A DNA stretch of 8,264 nt from Methyloceanibacter sp. (GCA_016649675.1 JAENXG010000102.1:1-8264), one strand, 5' to 3'. Positions 1-6,270 are shown, numbered from the stretch's first letter. Translations and numbers: made by a program. The notes: a model not told the origin generated them from the letters alone.

Positions 1-448
1 CGACCATCACCGTGGACAGGGCAATGGTGAGGATCGAGTTGGCGCCGATGGACAGGCCGACAAGTCCAATGATCGACGCCGTATATTGCGGGTTGCGGCT
101 GAAGCGGTAGAGGCCGCCGGTCACGAGGCCGTCGGCGCCGCAATAGGTATTGCCGAGGCCGAGATTGAAATAGCCGCACACGGTGATGAAGAGGCCGATC
201 AGGCCGAGCGGCAGACCGGGGATGAAGCGGGTCCAATCGAGCAAGGGCGTGCTGTTCCAGTCGAGCGCGGCGGTGACGAAGGTCAAAACCATGCCGCCGC
301 GGAACAAACCCCAGAAGGTCAGGCTCTGCCAGCTGCCCGGCTCGGGCGTCGGCCAGATGCGGAACGGGGGGGCGAGGAGGGTGCGAAGCAGGAGGAGGTC
401 GAGCGTCGCGCCCGCGAGGAGTCCCGCGGTAAAGACGATGAGTGTCAT
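1..448 (-). CDS. PEMT/ICMT-like membrane methyltransferase, 3' part outside window
   Basis: An ATG at 448 opens a reading frame that runs off the window edge, leaving 149 N-terminal residues visible. The protein is very hydrophobic, with likely membrane segments around residues 1-25, 48-62, 78-95 and 124-148. Residues 107-122 hold a G-LV-x-GGLYRFSRNPQY motif, which matches the T/G-x-LY-x3-R-N/H-P-x-Y signature of the phospholipid/isoprenylcysteine methyltransferase superfamily (PEMT/ICMT). Members of that superfamily use S-adenosylmethionine at the membrane. The C-terminal SAM-binding G-x-x-H and R-x-x-x-E-E elements should lie beyond base 1 and cannot be checked. The natural substrate is unknown; many bacterial members are annotated only as isoprenylcysteine carboxyl methyltransferase family. 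It follows the phosphomannomutase gene after 82 bp on the same strand. No clear Shine-Dalgarno sequence precedes the ATG, so the start is likely but not certain. Confidence 0.8.
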   Translation of the reverse strand, partial: MTLIVFTAGLLAGATLDLLLLRTLLAPPFRIWPTPEPGSWQSLTFWGLFRGGMVLTFVTAALDWNSTPLLDWTRFIPGLPLGLIGLFITVCGYFNLGLGNTYCGADGLVTGGLYRFSRNPQYTASIIGLVGLSIGANSILTIALSTVMV

Positions 449-530
449 GGTCGCGCAAGGAAGCAGAGTCGTTTTGCAGATTTGCGACAGACTGCTGAAG
501 GTTCTGTGGCAGCGGCGCGCGAAACGCCTG

Positions 531-2033
531 CTAGATCTTCTGGTTATAGGCGCCGATCTCGGGGTGCTTGGCGAGCTCGGCATCGATCTCGGCGAAGATC
601 GCGCGCATGTTGGCCTCAGACGTCGGGCTCTCCACCACGACGACAAGCTCGGGCTTGTTGGAGGAGGCGCGCACCAGCCCCCAGGTGCCGTCGTCGAGCA
701 CGACGCGCACCCCGTTGACGGTGATCAGCTCACGGATCTTCTGCCCGGCGAGCTCCGCGCCATTGGCCGCCACTTTCTTAAAGTGGTCCACCACACGGTC
801 AACGACCGCGTATTTCACCTCGTCACCGCAATGGGGCGACATGGTCGGCGATTGCCAGGTGGGGGGCAGGGCGCGCTTCAGCTCGGCGAGTGTCTTGTCG
901 GGATTGCGATCGAGCATGTCGAGCACGGCAAGCCCCGCGATCAAACCGTCGTCATAGCCGCGGCCAAGCGGCGGATTGAAGAAGAAGTGGCCCGACTTCT
1001 CGAAGCCGACCAGCGCGCCCGTCTCGTGGCTGTAGCGCTTGATGTAGGAATGGCCGGTCTTCCAGTAGAGCGTCTTGGCGCCGTGCTCCTTGAGCACGGG
1101 ATCGGTGAGGAAGAGGCCGGTCGATTTCACGTCGGCCACGAACAGCGCGCCCTTGTTGCGGGCGGCGATGTCGCGGGCGAGCATGACGCCCACCTTGTCG
1201 GCGAAGATCTCATGGCCTTCGTTGTCGACGACGCCGCAGCGGTCGCCGTCGCCGTCGAAGGCAAGCCCGAGATCGGCGCCATGCTCAAGGACGCAATCGC
1301 TGGTCGCGTGCAGCATGCCGAGGTCCTCGGGGTTTGGGTTGTGGGCGGGGAAGGTGTAGTCGAGGTCGCAGTTGAGCGGAATGACGGTGCAGCCGAACTC
1401 GGCAAGGACGCGCGGGGCGAAGGCGCCCACCGTGCCGTTGCCGCAAGAGACGACAACCTTGAGCGGCCGGAGCAATTTCGGCCGCGCCATGAGGTCGGCC
1501 ATATAGCGCTCGGGCATGTCGGGCACGAAGATGTAACGCCCGGCCTCGTGCTCCGCTGAGAAGCCCGCGTTGAGCACGATGTCCTTGAGCGCGGTCATGT
1601 CCTCGGGCGAAAAGGTGAGTGGCCGCTGCATGCCCATCTTGATGCCGGTCCAGCCATTGTCGTTGTGGCTCGCGGTGACCATGGCGACGCCCTCGACGCC
1701 GAGGTCGAACTGGGCGAAATAGGCCATGGGCGAAAGCGAAAGCCCGATGTCGTGCACCTCGGCGCCCCCGGCCAAGAGCCCGGTCATCAGCGCCGCTTTC
1801 ACGGCCGCCGAATAGGAGCGGTAATCGTGGCCGACCACGACGCGGACCGGCACGCCGCGCTCCCGCATCAGTGTGGCAAGGCCGAGACCGACCGCCTCGA
1901 GCCCAAGCAGATTGATCTCTTCGGGGTAGCGCCAGCGCGCATCGTATTCGCGAAATCCGGTCGCCTTGACGAAAGGCAGGCGCTCGAATTCGGCGGTGTT
2001 GGGGACGAGGTCTTGGCGTGGCTTCGGGAACAT
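531..2033 (-). CDS. manB: Phosphomannomutase/phosphoglucomutase (alpha-D-phosphohexomutase family)
   Basis: This is a 500-residue cytoplasmic enzyme interconverting hexose 6- and 1-phosphates (mannose and/or glucose), which feeds GDP-mannose and other sugar-nucleotide synthesis for surface polysaccharide. All four catalytic regions of the alpha-D-phosphohexomutase family are visible: the phosphoserine loop TASHN with Ser122; the Mg-binding loop DGDGDR at 260-265; the sugar-binding loop GFEKSGH at 343-349; and the phosphate-binding loop RASSNKP at 455-461. Length is close to that of the AlgC/ManB branch. The ATG at 2033 is chosen because AAGGGG lies 5 bases upstream and the N-terminus MFPKPRQ fits what I recall of Hyphomicrobiales homologues. 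A TTG at 2078 and an ATG at 2048 would only add a short unconserved extension. It lies 67 bp after the second aspartic protease gene. Whether it prefers mannose or glucose phosphate cannot be told from sequence, so the symbol is tentative. Confidence 0.95.
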   Translation of the reverse strand: MFPKPRQDLVPNTAEFERLPFVKATGFREYDARWRYPEEINLLGLEAVGLGLATLMRERGVPVRVVVGHDYRSYSAAVKAALMTGLLAGGAEVHDIGLSLSPMAYFAQFDLGVEGVAMVTASHNDNGWTGIKMGMQRPLTFSPEDMTALKDIVLNAGFSAEHEAGRYIFVPDMPERYMADLMARPKLLRPLKVVVSCGNGTVGAFAPRVLAEFGCTVIPLNCDLDYTFPAHNPNPEDLGMLHATSDCVLEHGADLGLAFDGDGDRCGVVDNEGHEIFADKVGVMLARDIAARNKGALFVADVKSTGLFLTDPVLKEHGAKTLYWKTGHSYIKRYSHETGALVGFEKSGHFFFNPPLGRGYDDGLIAGLAVLDMLDRNPDKTLAELKRALPPTWQSPTMSPHCGDEVKYAVVDRVVDHFKKVAANGAELAGQKIRELITVNGVRVVLDDGTWGLVRASSNKPELVVVVESPTSEANMRAIFAEIDAELAKHPEIGAYNQKI

Positions 2034-2038
2034 GCTGG

Positions 2039-2044
2039 CCCCTT
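2039..2044 (-). promoter_or_regulatory. Ribosome binding site of the phosphomannomutase gene
   Basis: The minus strand reads AAGGGG followed by CCAGC and then ATG at 2033, a 5-base spacing. It favours that ATG over the alternative upstream starts at 2048 (ATG) and 2078 (TTG). Confidence 0.6.
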
Positions 2045-2100
2045 GCATAGGCGATTTTGTCTCAAGGACCAACAGCAACCGGCGCAGCCAGGTTCCCGAA

Positions 2101-2664
2101 TCACTGCTCGAGGACGAGCTCGCGGCCTTGCATCTGGAAGCTCTTGAGCCGGCCGAGAAAGCTCATGCCGAGGAGGTTGGTGGCGAGTGCGCCCTGCTCG
2201 GCGACCGCGGCAGGCACATCGCGCACGACGATGTCCTCGACGCGCACGCGGTCCAGCGTCACGGGCGCGACGCGGGAGATGCCGTTCGCCGTCTCGACGC
2301 GGGCGGAGAAATCGAGGCTGTGGGGGGAAAGGCCGGCTCGCTCGGCGTCCTCATAGGTGAGCACGACCACCGTCGCGCCGGTATCGGCCATGAATGTCAG
2401 CGGCCGGTCATTGACGGACGCATCGAGCACGAAATGGCCGCGCGGGTCGGCTTTGAGCCGCACCTCGCCGCCGAAGCCCGAATGTGCGGTCCGGTCCTCT
2501 GCCAGCCGCCTGGCGCCAAGCTCGGCAATCGAGGGACCGCCCCGAGCACCGGGGCCCAGAGCTGCCTTCAGATCGTCGAAGAAGTAGAACAGCGCGAAAC
2601 CGAAAAGCGCTATCGCTCCCCAGAGGAGCGCCTCGTGCAGCACATGTTTGGCGGCCGAACTCAC
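2101..2664 (-). CDS. Retropepsin-like clan AA aspartic protease, one-TM paralogue
   Basis: This is a 187-residue protein with one N-terminal membrane segment (about residues 12-29), a polar linker (30-65) and a single-lobe aspartic protease domain (about 66-187), probably facing the periplasm. The catalytic motif A-D-T-G-A is at 93-97 with Asp94. The second hydrophobic-Gly element of the fold is NLLGMSFL at 163-170. It resembles the TIGR02281-type family, whose relatives include the PerP protease that truncates PodJ in Caulobacter. As retropepsins carry one catalytic Asp each, it should act as a homo- or heterodimer. It is a paralogue of the gene just upstream: my ungapped alignment gives about 49 identities in 120 positions. 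GTG at 2664 is chosen because GGAG lies 9 bases upstream (2677-2674). A TTG at 2679 would add five residues but has no ribosome binding site. The substrate is unknown. Confidence 0.85.
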   Translation of the reverse strand: MSSAAKHVLHEALLWGAIALFGFALFYFFDDLKAALGPGARGGPSIAELGARRLAEDRTAHSGFGGEVRLKADPRGHFVLDASVNDRPLTFMADTGATVVVLTYEDAERAGLSPHSLDFSARVETANGISRVAPVTLDRVRVEDIVVRDVPAAVAEQGALATNLLGMSFLGRLKSFQMQGRELVLEQ

Positions 2665-2703
2665 CGCTGCTCGCTCCAACAGACGGGACGCGACGTGTGC
2701 GTA

Positions 2704-3405
2704 TCAGCCGCGCAGCGTCAGGAAATCGCCGGAAAACTCATAGGAGCGCAGGCGGCTTAAGAAACTCATACCGAGCAGGCTCTGGGTCAGCGCGCCTTGT
2801 TGGGCGACGAGCGCGTCCACCTTTTGCCGGTCGACGGGGCCGATGGCGACATTGTCGAGGCGCACCCGCGCCGCCATGGCGCGGCCATTGGCGGTGAGCA
2901 CGGGGATCTTGTAGGCGAGGTGGGCGATGTCGATGCCGGCCTTCGCGGCGTCCTCGGGCCTGAGCACGATGGTCGAGGCGCCGGTATCGACGATCATGGA
3001 GATCGCTTTGCCGTTCACGTCGACGGTGGCGGTGAAATGGCCGTCGAGACGCTTCCGGATGCGAATCTCGGCGAGGCCATTGGCGCTTTCCTCGACGGTC
3101 ATGGCGCTGCCGGGAGCGAGCTCGCCCACGACGCGCGCGGCAATCGGCAACAGCTCCTCTTTATAGGCGTAGAGGGTGACGAGGCCGAGACCGAGCGCAA
3201 GCCAGGTGACCGCATCGCGCAGCAGGGCGCCGGCGCGGCCGCTATAGGTTCCCACCATGCCGCCGCCGATAAAGACCAGCAGCGCAAGACAAAGCGCGCC
3301 ATAGCCGAAGGTCGTGCTGTCGAGGCCCGCGATCATGCCGCTATCGTTGCTGACCAGAAGCATGGCGCCGAGGGCGAGGATGAACAGGGCAACCCAGGTC
3401 GACAC
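2704..3405 (-). CDS. TIGR02281-type retropepsin-like aspartic protease with three TM segments
   Basis: This 233-residue protein has three predicted membrane segments (about residues 4-19, 33-54 and 62-82), a linker, and a retropepsin-like domain from about 110 to the end. The catalytic motif V-D-T-G-A-S is at 139-144 with Asp140, and the conserved SLLGMSFLSRL element is at 209-219. Topology and length are what I expect for the alphaproteobacterial TIGR02281 clan AA protease family, a membrane-anchored periplasmic protease. The start is GTG at 3405: AGGA (3412-3409) overlaps the stop of the DUF1289 gene and sits 5 bases upstream, so translation is probably coupled to that gene. A longer frame from 3576 would overlap DUF1289 entirely and encodes an arginine-rich, non-family N-terminus. 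The stop TGA at 2706-2704 is in frame with the next protease gene. The substrate is unknown. Confidence 0.9.
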   Translation of the reverse strand: MSTWVALFILALGAMLLVSNDSGMIAGLDSTTFGYGALCLALLVFIGGGMVGTYSGRAGALLRDAVTWLALGLGLVTLYAYKEELLPIAARVVGELAPGSAMTVEESANGLAEIRIRKRLDGHFTATVDVNGKAISMIVDTGASTIVLRPEDAAKAGIDIAHLAYKIPVLTANGRAMAARVRLDNVAIGPVDRQKVDALVAQQGALTQSLLGMSFLSRLRSYEFSGDFLTLRG

Positions 3406-3408
3406 GCG

Positions 3409-3412
3409 TCCT
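3409..3412 (-). promoter_or_regulatory. Ribosome binding site of the three-TM aspartic protease
   Basis: The minus strand reads CTAGGACGC then GTG at 3405. AGGA overlaps the TAG stop of the DUF1289 gene and lies 5 bases from the GTG. This decides the GTG start and suggests stop-start translational coupling. Confidence 0.55.
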
Positions 3413-3587
3413 AGCCTTTCGCTTCCTCGAGGCGCTCTTTCCGCGCCGGCAGCGTCGCCATGATGGTGCGCCGCTCGGCCTCGCTCATCGTCGCCCAGCG
3501 GGCGATCTCCTCGATGGTGCGGCCACAGCCGACGCACAACCCTGAGTGAGCGTCGAGCAGGCAAATGTTGACGCAAGGCGTTTCCAA
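3411..3587 (-). CDS. DUF1289 small cysteine-rich protein
   Basis: This is a 58-residue protein with cysteines at 5, 9, 18 and 21 (C-x3-C-x8-C-x2-C) in the context TPCVNIC ... GLCVGCGR, followed by a helical half with IEEIARW and MSEAERR. This is the DUF1289 (PF06945) signature, whose four cysteines look like a metal-binding knuckle; the family's function is not established. The only usable start is TTG at 3587: an in-frame TAA lies seven codons upstream, and no ATG or GTG occurs before the conserved cysteines. No good Shine-Dalgarno sequence precedes the TTG. The stop is 5 bp before the GTG of the aspartic protease gene, so the two form an operon. The small size and unusual start make it easy to miss or to merge with the protease frame. 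Confidence 0.85.
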   Translation of the reverse strand: METPCVNICLLDAHSGLCVGCGRTIEEIARWATMSEAERRTIMATLPARKERLEEAKG

Positions 3588-3623
3588 GGGAGGTGCCGGC
3601 TGATTGTCTTAAGAGCCTATGTA

Positions 3624-3654
3624 GGCAATGGGGCGACAGAGGGCAATCGGGCGA
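3624..3654. repeat. 13-bp imperfect direct repeat upstream of the DUF1289/protease operon
   Basis: GGCAATGGGGCGA (3624-3636) is repeated as GGCAATCGGGCGA (3642-3654), 12 of 13 bases identical, with an 18-bp period. It lies in the 98-bp gap between the kinase stop and the DUF1289 start. On the minus strand it overlaps a weak promoter-like arrangement, TTGCCC (3646-3641), 17 bp, TACATA (3623-3618). It may be an operator or chance; nothing else is recognisable in this gap. Confidence 0.4.
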
Positions 3655-3685
3655 ACGAAGCCGGTTTGCCGCTGCCGTCTCGAGG

Positions 3686-5233
3686 CTAGCGCCGGCCTCT
3701 GGCGCGCCAGGCGGTGCGCGGCTTGTCGGCCTCGATTTCGCCTGGCTCGGCGAGCCGAGGCAAGGCCTGCATCACCCGCCTGCGCGGGAAGGTGATGATG
3801 ACCTCTGTGCCGTAGCGCAGCTTGCTCTTCAGCTCGAAGGTGCCCTCATGCAGCTCGGTGAGGCCCTTGGTGATGGGAAGGCCTAAACCGGTGCCGCCTT
3901 CCGCCGTCTGGTGGGCGAGCGAGCCCTGGCCAAAGCTCTTGAGCACCCGGGGGATCTCGTTCTCGGGGATGCCGGGGCCGGTGTCCTTCACGCTCAAGAA
4001 TTGACCACCGGTCCCGGTGCGTCCGATCTTCAGCATGACGGTCCCGCCGGTCGGGGTGAACTTGATGGCGTTGGACAGAAGGTTGAGGCAGATCTGGCGG
4101 ACGGCGCGCTCGTCGGCCCAAAGCTGCGGCAGGCTTGGCTCGAAGCTCTCGACGATCTTCAGTCCCTTGTTCTCGGCGCGGAGCCGCATCAGCCGGTGGC
4201 AGTCCTCGACCACGGCGGCGAGGTCTAGCGGCGCTTCGTGCAGCTCGTAGCGACCGGCCTCGATGCGGCTGATGTCGAGAACCTCGTTGATGAGGTTGAG
4301 CAGATGCTGGCCGCTCTGGTGGATGTCGTTGGCGTATTCCTTGTAGGTCGGGTTGTTGTGCGGGCCGAGAATCTCCGACCGCATGATCTCCGAGAAGCCG
4401 AGAATGGCGTTCAAGGGCGTGCGCAGCTCGTGGCTCATGGTGGCAAGGAAGCGCGACTTGGCGAGGTTCGCTTCCTCGGCGCGGAGCCGCGCTTCTTCGG
4501 AGATCGACTTTGCTTGCTCGAGCTCGGCGATCAGCGCGTCCTTCTCGGCGCGAAACTCCAGCATGGCGACGACGGTGGAGTTGAGTCCGTTCATCAGCCA
4601 GATGAAGTAGATGTGGACGCCGACCGCCATCGCCGCCATCGCCCAATAGAATGGATTGTCGAGAAGTGCGAAGCGGATAACGATGGCGACCGTCATCGGC
4701 AAGGTGCCGGCATAGACGATGGGCATCACCGTCGAAGCGAACAGCATGCGCATCGAGATGACGACGAGGAGCGAGGCGAAGATGAAGGTGTGGGCCGCTT
4801 CCCCTTGCGTGTCCGGGCTGATGAAGGCGACGCCCGCCCAGGTGACACCGTAGAAGAACTCGGCGGCGGTGATCTTGGCCCGCCAGACCGGGGTCGTGGT
4901 GTCCTCGCGCGGCGCCTTCATGAATTGCCGGCACAGGCTGATGAGGATGCCCTTGGCGACGAACACGGTGCCGAGCCACAGCAGCAGCTCCCGCGGCGGC
5001 GCCCAGAACATGGCGCCCATGGCGACGATGATGGCAAGGAGCGGCGTGGTCACCGCCGCCGACAGCTCGTTCTTCACGAACATCAGCAAGAGCTCGTATT
5101 CGAACTCTGGCTTGGCGCCGGACTTGTAGGTGAGCTTCTCGCGGGCCTCCTGCACGCTGCGGGACGCGCGCCGCTTGCTGTTGATTGCTGCCGACGCGGC
5201 TCTTTGAGCCTCGGCTGACGCGCCTCCTGACAT
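3686..5233 (-). CDS. Six-TM sensor histidine kinase (HisKA + HATPase_c), orphan
   Basis: This is a 515-residue membrane-bound sensor kinase. A cytoplasmic N-terminus (1-58, basic, Ala/Ser/Arg-rich) is followed by six likely membrane segments (about 59-78, 82-100, 122-138, 149-165, 169-191, 195-214) with short loops, so there is no sizeable periplasmic sensor domain. A coiled coil at about 225-262 leads to the HisKA domain with H-box MSHELRTPLNAILGFSE and phospho-accepting His268. The ATPase domain shows the N-box (Asn384, Asn388), the G1 box DTGPGIP at 417-423 and the G2 box GGTGLGLP at 446-453. The H-box resembles the PleC/DivJ/PdhS group of alphaproteobacterial cell-cycle kinases, but no PAS domain is seen. 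No response regulator is adjacent, so the partner is unknown. ATG 5233 is preferred; a GTG at 5239 would add two residues. Neither has a strong ribosome binding site. Confidence 0.95.
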   Translation of the reverse strand: MSGGASAEAQRAASAAINSKRRASRSVQEAREKLTYKSGAKPEFEYELLLMFVKNELSAAVTTPLLAIIVAMGAMFWAPPRELLLWLGTVFVAKGILISLCRQFMKAPREDTTTPVWRAKITAAEFFYGVTWAGVAFISPDTQGEAAHTFIFASLLVVISMRMLFASTVMPIVYAGTLPMTVAIVIRFALLDNPFYWAMAAMAVGVHIYFIWLMNGLNSTVVAMLEFRAEKDALIAELEQAKSISEEARLRAEEANLAKSRFLATMSHELRTPLNAILGFSEIMRSEILGPHNNPTYKEYANDIHQSGQHLLNLINEVLDISRIEAGRYELHEAPLDLAAVVEDCHRLMRLRAENKGLKIVESFEPSLPQLWADERAVRQICLNLLSNAIKFTPTGGTVMLKIGRTGTGGQFLSVKDTGPGIPENEIPRVLKSFGQGSLAHQTAEGGTGLGLPITKGLTELHEGTFELKSKLRYGTEVIITFPRRRVMQALPRLAEPGEIEADKPRTAWRARGRR

Positions 5234-5276
5234 GCTCACTCGACCCGCAACGACATGACTGACGAAAAAGCGAGGA

Positions 5277-5318
5277 TGGCCAACGGCATAACCCCCGGCT
5301 GGCCTTCGCTTACCCCCG
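5277..5318. repeat. Imperfect direct repeat upstream of the histidine kinase
   Basis: The plus strand shows two copies of TGGCC-x-AC/TTCGC-like sequence ending in ACCCCCG: 5277-5297 (21 bp) and 5300-5318 (19 bp). The TGGCC boxes are 23 bp apart and the ACCCCCG boxes 21 bp apart, about two helical turns. Read toward the kinase the core is CGGGGGTWA. They lie 44-85 bp upstream of the kinase start, as expected of a regulator binding region. No known binding motif was recognised. Confidence 0.4.
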
Positions 5319-5402
5319 CTCCAGGCTCCATCAGAACTATCTGCGGAAATCCCTAACGGCGCGTTTACTCTCGCTCCGCGCTGACACGAGGATCGGCCCT
5401 GG

Positions 5403-5430
5403 TTACGACTGGCCTTCCCCGCGCTATAAT
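5403..5430 (+). promoter_or_regulatory. Promoter candidate for the MBL-UDG operon
   Basis: An exact TATAAT at 5425-5430 has TTACGA (5403-5408, three of six matches to TTGACA) 16 bp upstream. Initiation near 5437 would give a leader of about 100 bases before the ATG at 5536. TATAAT is striking in this G+C-rich setting, but the -35 element is weak. Confidence 0.5.
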
Positions 5431-5444
5431 GGGAGAAGGCGTGG

Positions 5445-5468
5445 GGCGGGAGGCCGGAAGGCCCCGCC
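5445..5468 (+). other. G+C-rich leader hairpin with GGAA tetraloop
   Basis: GGCGG (5445-5449), a GA bulge, then GGCC (5452-5455) pair with GGCC (5460-5463) and CCGCC (5464-5468) around a GGAA loop of the GNRA type. This nine-pair stem would form within about 10 bases of the predicted transcript start of the MBL gene. It has no following T-run, so it does not look like a terminator. Confidence 0.35.
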
Positions 5469-5535
5469 GTCCGAGGGGAGGGGTCTGAACGCCCTCGCGA
5501 AGCAGGAATCCGCCCTAAGCCAGGATGCCGCTACG

Positions 5536-6270
5536 ATGCGACTGACCATCATCGGGTGCGGCGATGCGTTCGGCGCCGGCGGCCGCCTCCAGACCTCATT
5601 CCATGTGCGCTCGCGTTCCTCGACCTTTCTCATCGATTGCGGGGCCTCCTCGCTCATCGGCATGCGGGACCTCGGGTTAGACCCGAACGAGATCGACACC
5701 GTGTTCATCACCCATCTGCATGGGGACCATTTCGGCGGTCTGCCCTGGCTCGTCATCGACGCGCAATATGTGAGCAAGAGAACGCGCCCTCTCATCGTGA
5801 CCGGGCCTAAGGGCATCGCGGCGCGCTATGCCACGGCAGCGGAAGCGCTCTATCCCGGGATCACGGGCGACTTCCAACTCACCTTCGTCGAGTATGAGGA
5901 GCAGAAGCCGCTCACGGTCGGCGGCGTCACCGTCGTTCCATTCGAAGTGAAACACCCTTCGGGCGCTCCGCCTTATGCGCTCCGCTTCGAGCTCAATGGG
6001 AAGGTGCTCGCGTTCACCGGCGACACCGGGTGGGTCGACACGCTCCATCACGTCGCGCGCGGCGCCGACCTCTTCATCTCGGAATGCTTTCAATACGATG
6101 TGGAGCTTTCCATGCATCTCGATTACGCGACCATCGAGGCCAATTACGAGCGCCTCGCTGCAAAGCGCGTTCTCCTCACCCATATGGGGGAGGCCATGTT
6201 GTCACGGACCGGAAAAGTCGACGCGTCCCGCTATCTCCTCGCCCATGACGGCATGACGCTGGATCTATGA
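5536..6270 (+). CDS. MBL-fold metallo-hydrolase, RNase Z-like without the exosite arm
   Basis: This 244-residue cytoplasmic protein has the full metal-ligand set of the RNase Z-like branch of the metallo-beta-lactamase fold: H-L-H-G-D-H at 60-65, His140, Asp163 in FTGDTG and His216 in LLTHMG. His194 in MHLDY lies where RNase Z has its conserved catalytic His. The VTGPKG segment at 88-93 also matches RNase Z style. At 244 residues it is shorter than RNase Z (about 305), and only 22 residues separate His140 from Asp163, so the flexible tRNA-binding arm is absent. It is therefore probably not tRNase Z; phosphodiester or other ester hydrolysis is plausible but unproven. The ATG at 5536 has AGGA (5522-5525) 10 bases upstream and begins the conserved first strand MRLTIIGCGDAFG. 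It overlaps the UDG-family gene by four bases (ATGA), indicating an operon and translational coupling. Confidence 0.9.
   Translation: MRLTIIGCGDAFGAGGRLQTSFHVRSRSSTFLIDCGASSLIGMRDLGLDPNEIDTVFITHLHGDHFGGLPWLVIDAQYVSKRTRPLIVTGPKGIAARYATAAEALYPGITGDFQLTFVEYEEQKPLTVGGVTVVPFEVKHPSGAPPYALRFELNGKVLAFTGDTGWVDTLHHVARGADLFISECFQYDVELSMHLDYATIEANYERLAAKRVLLTHMGEAMLSRTGKVDASRYLLAHDGMTLDL

Larger units (their letters stand above)
5234..5535. other. Divergent intergenic region between kinase and MBL gene
   Basis: About 300 bases without a supported gene separate the leftward kinase from the rightward MBL hydrolase. The kinase-proximal half carries an imperfect direct repeat (5277-5318). The other half carries a promoter candidate with an exact TATAAT (5425-5430) and a leader hairpin (5445-5468). 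The stretch 5319-5400 shows no structure that I recognise. A minus-strand open frame covering 5424-5816 is a shadow of the MBL gene. Confidence 0.7.

Noticed and set aside
449..530. Possible terminator between the phosphomannomutase and methyltransferase genes
   Set aside because: Only 4-bp stems such as GGCG/CGCC can be drawn and there is no T-run, so no terminator is supported.
183..1559. Long plus-strand open frame opposite the phosphomannomutase gene
   Set aside because: Its product is low-complexity, Arg/Gly/Ala/Val-rich and lacks a family signature. The opposite strand encodes a full set of phosphohexomutase motifs. It is an antisense shadow of high G+C codon use.
2034..2078. Fifteen-residue extension of the phosphomannomutase from TTG 2078
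   Set aside because: A stronger ribosome binding site precedes the ATG at 2033 and the extension does not resemble what I recall of homologues.
3406..3576. Possible 57-residue N-terminal extension of the three-TM aspartic protease
   Set aside because: It overlaps the DUF1289 gene in another frame and is Arg/His-rich. The GTG at 3405 has a good ribosome binding site and gives the usual family N-terminus.
3846..4979. Minus-strand overlapping frame inside the histidine kinase
   Set aside because: Arg/His/Pro-rich translation typical of a shifted frame of a G+C-rich gene.
4238..5218. Plus-strand frame of 326 codons opposite the histidine kinase
   Set aside because: Strongly acidic and His/Arg-rich without domains; complementary to a complete kinase gene.
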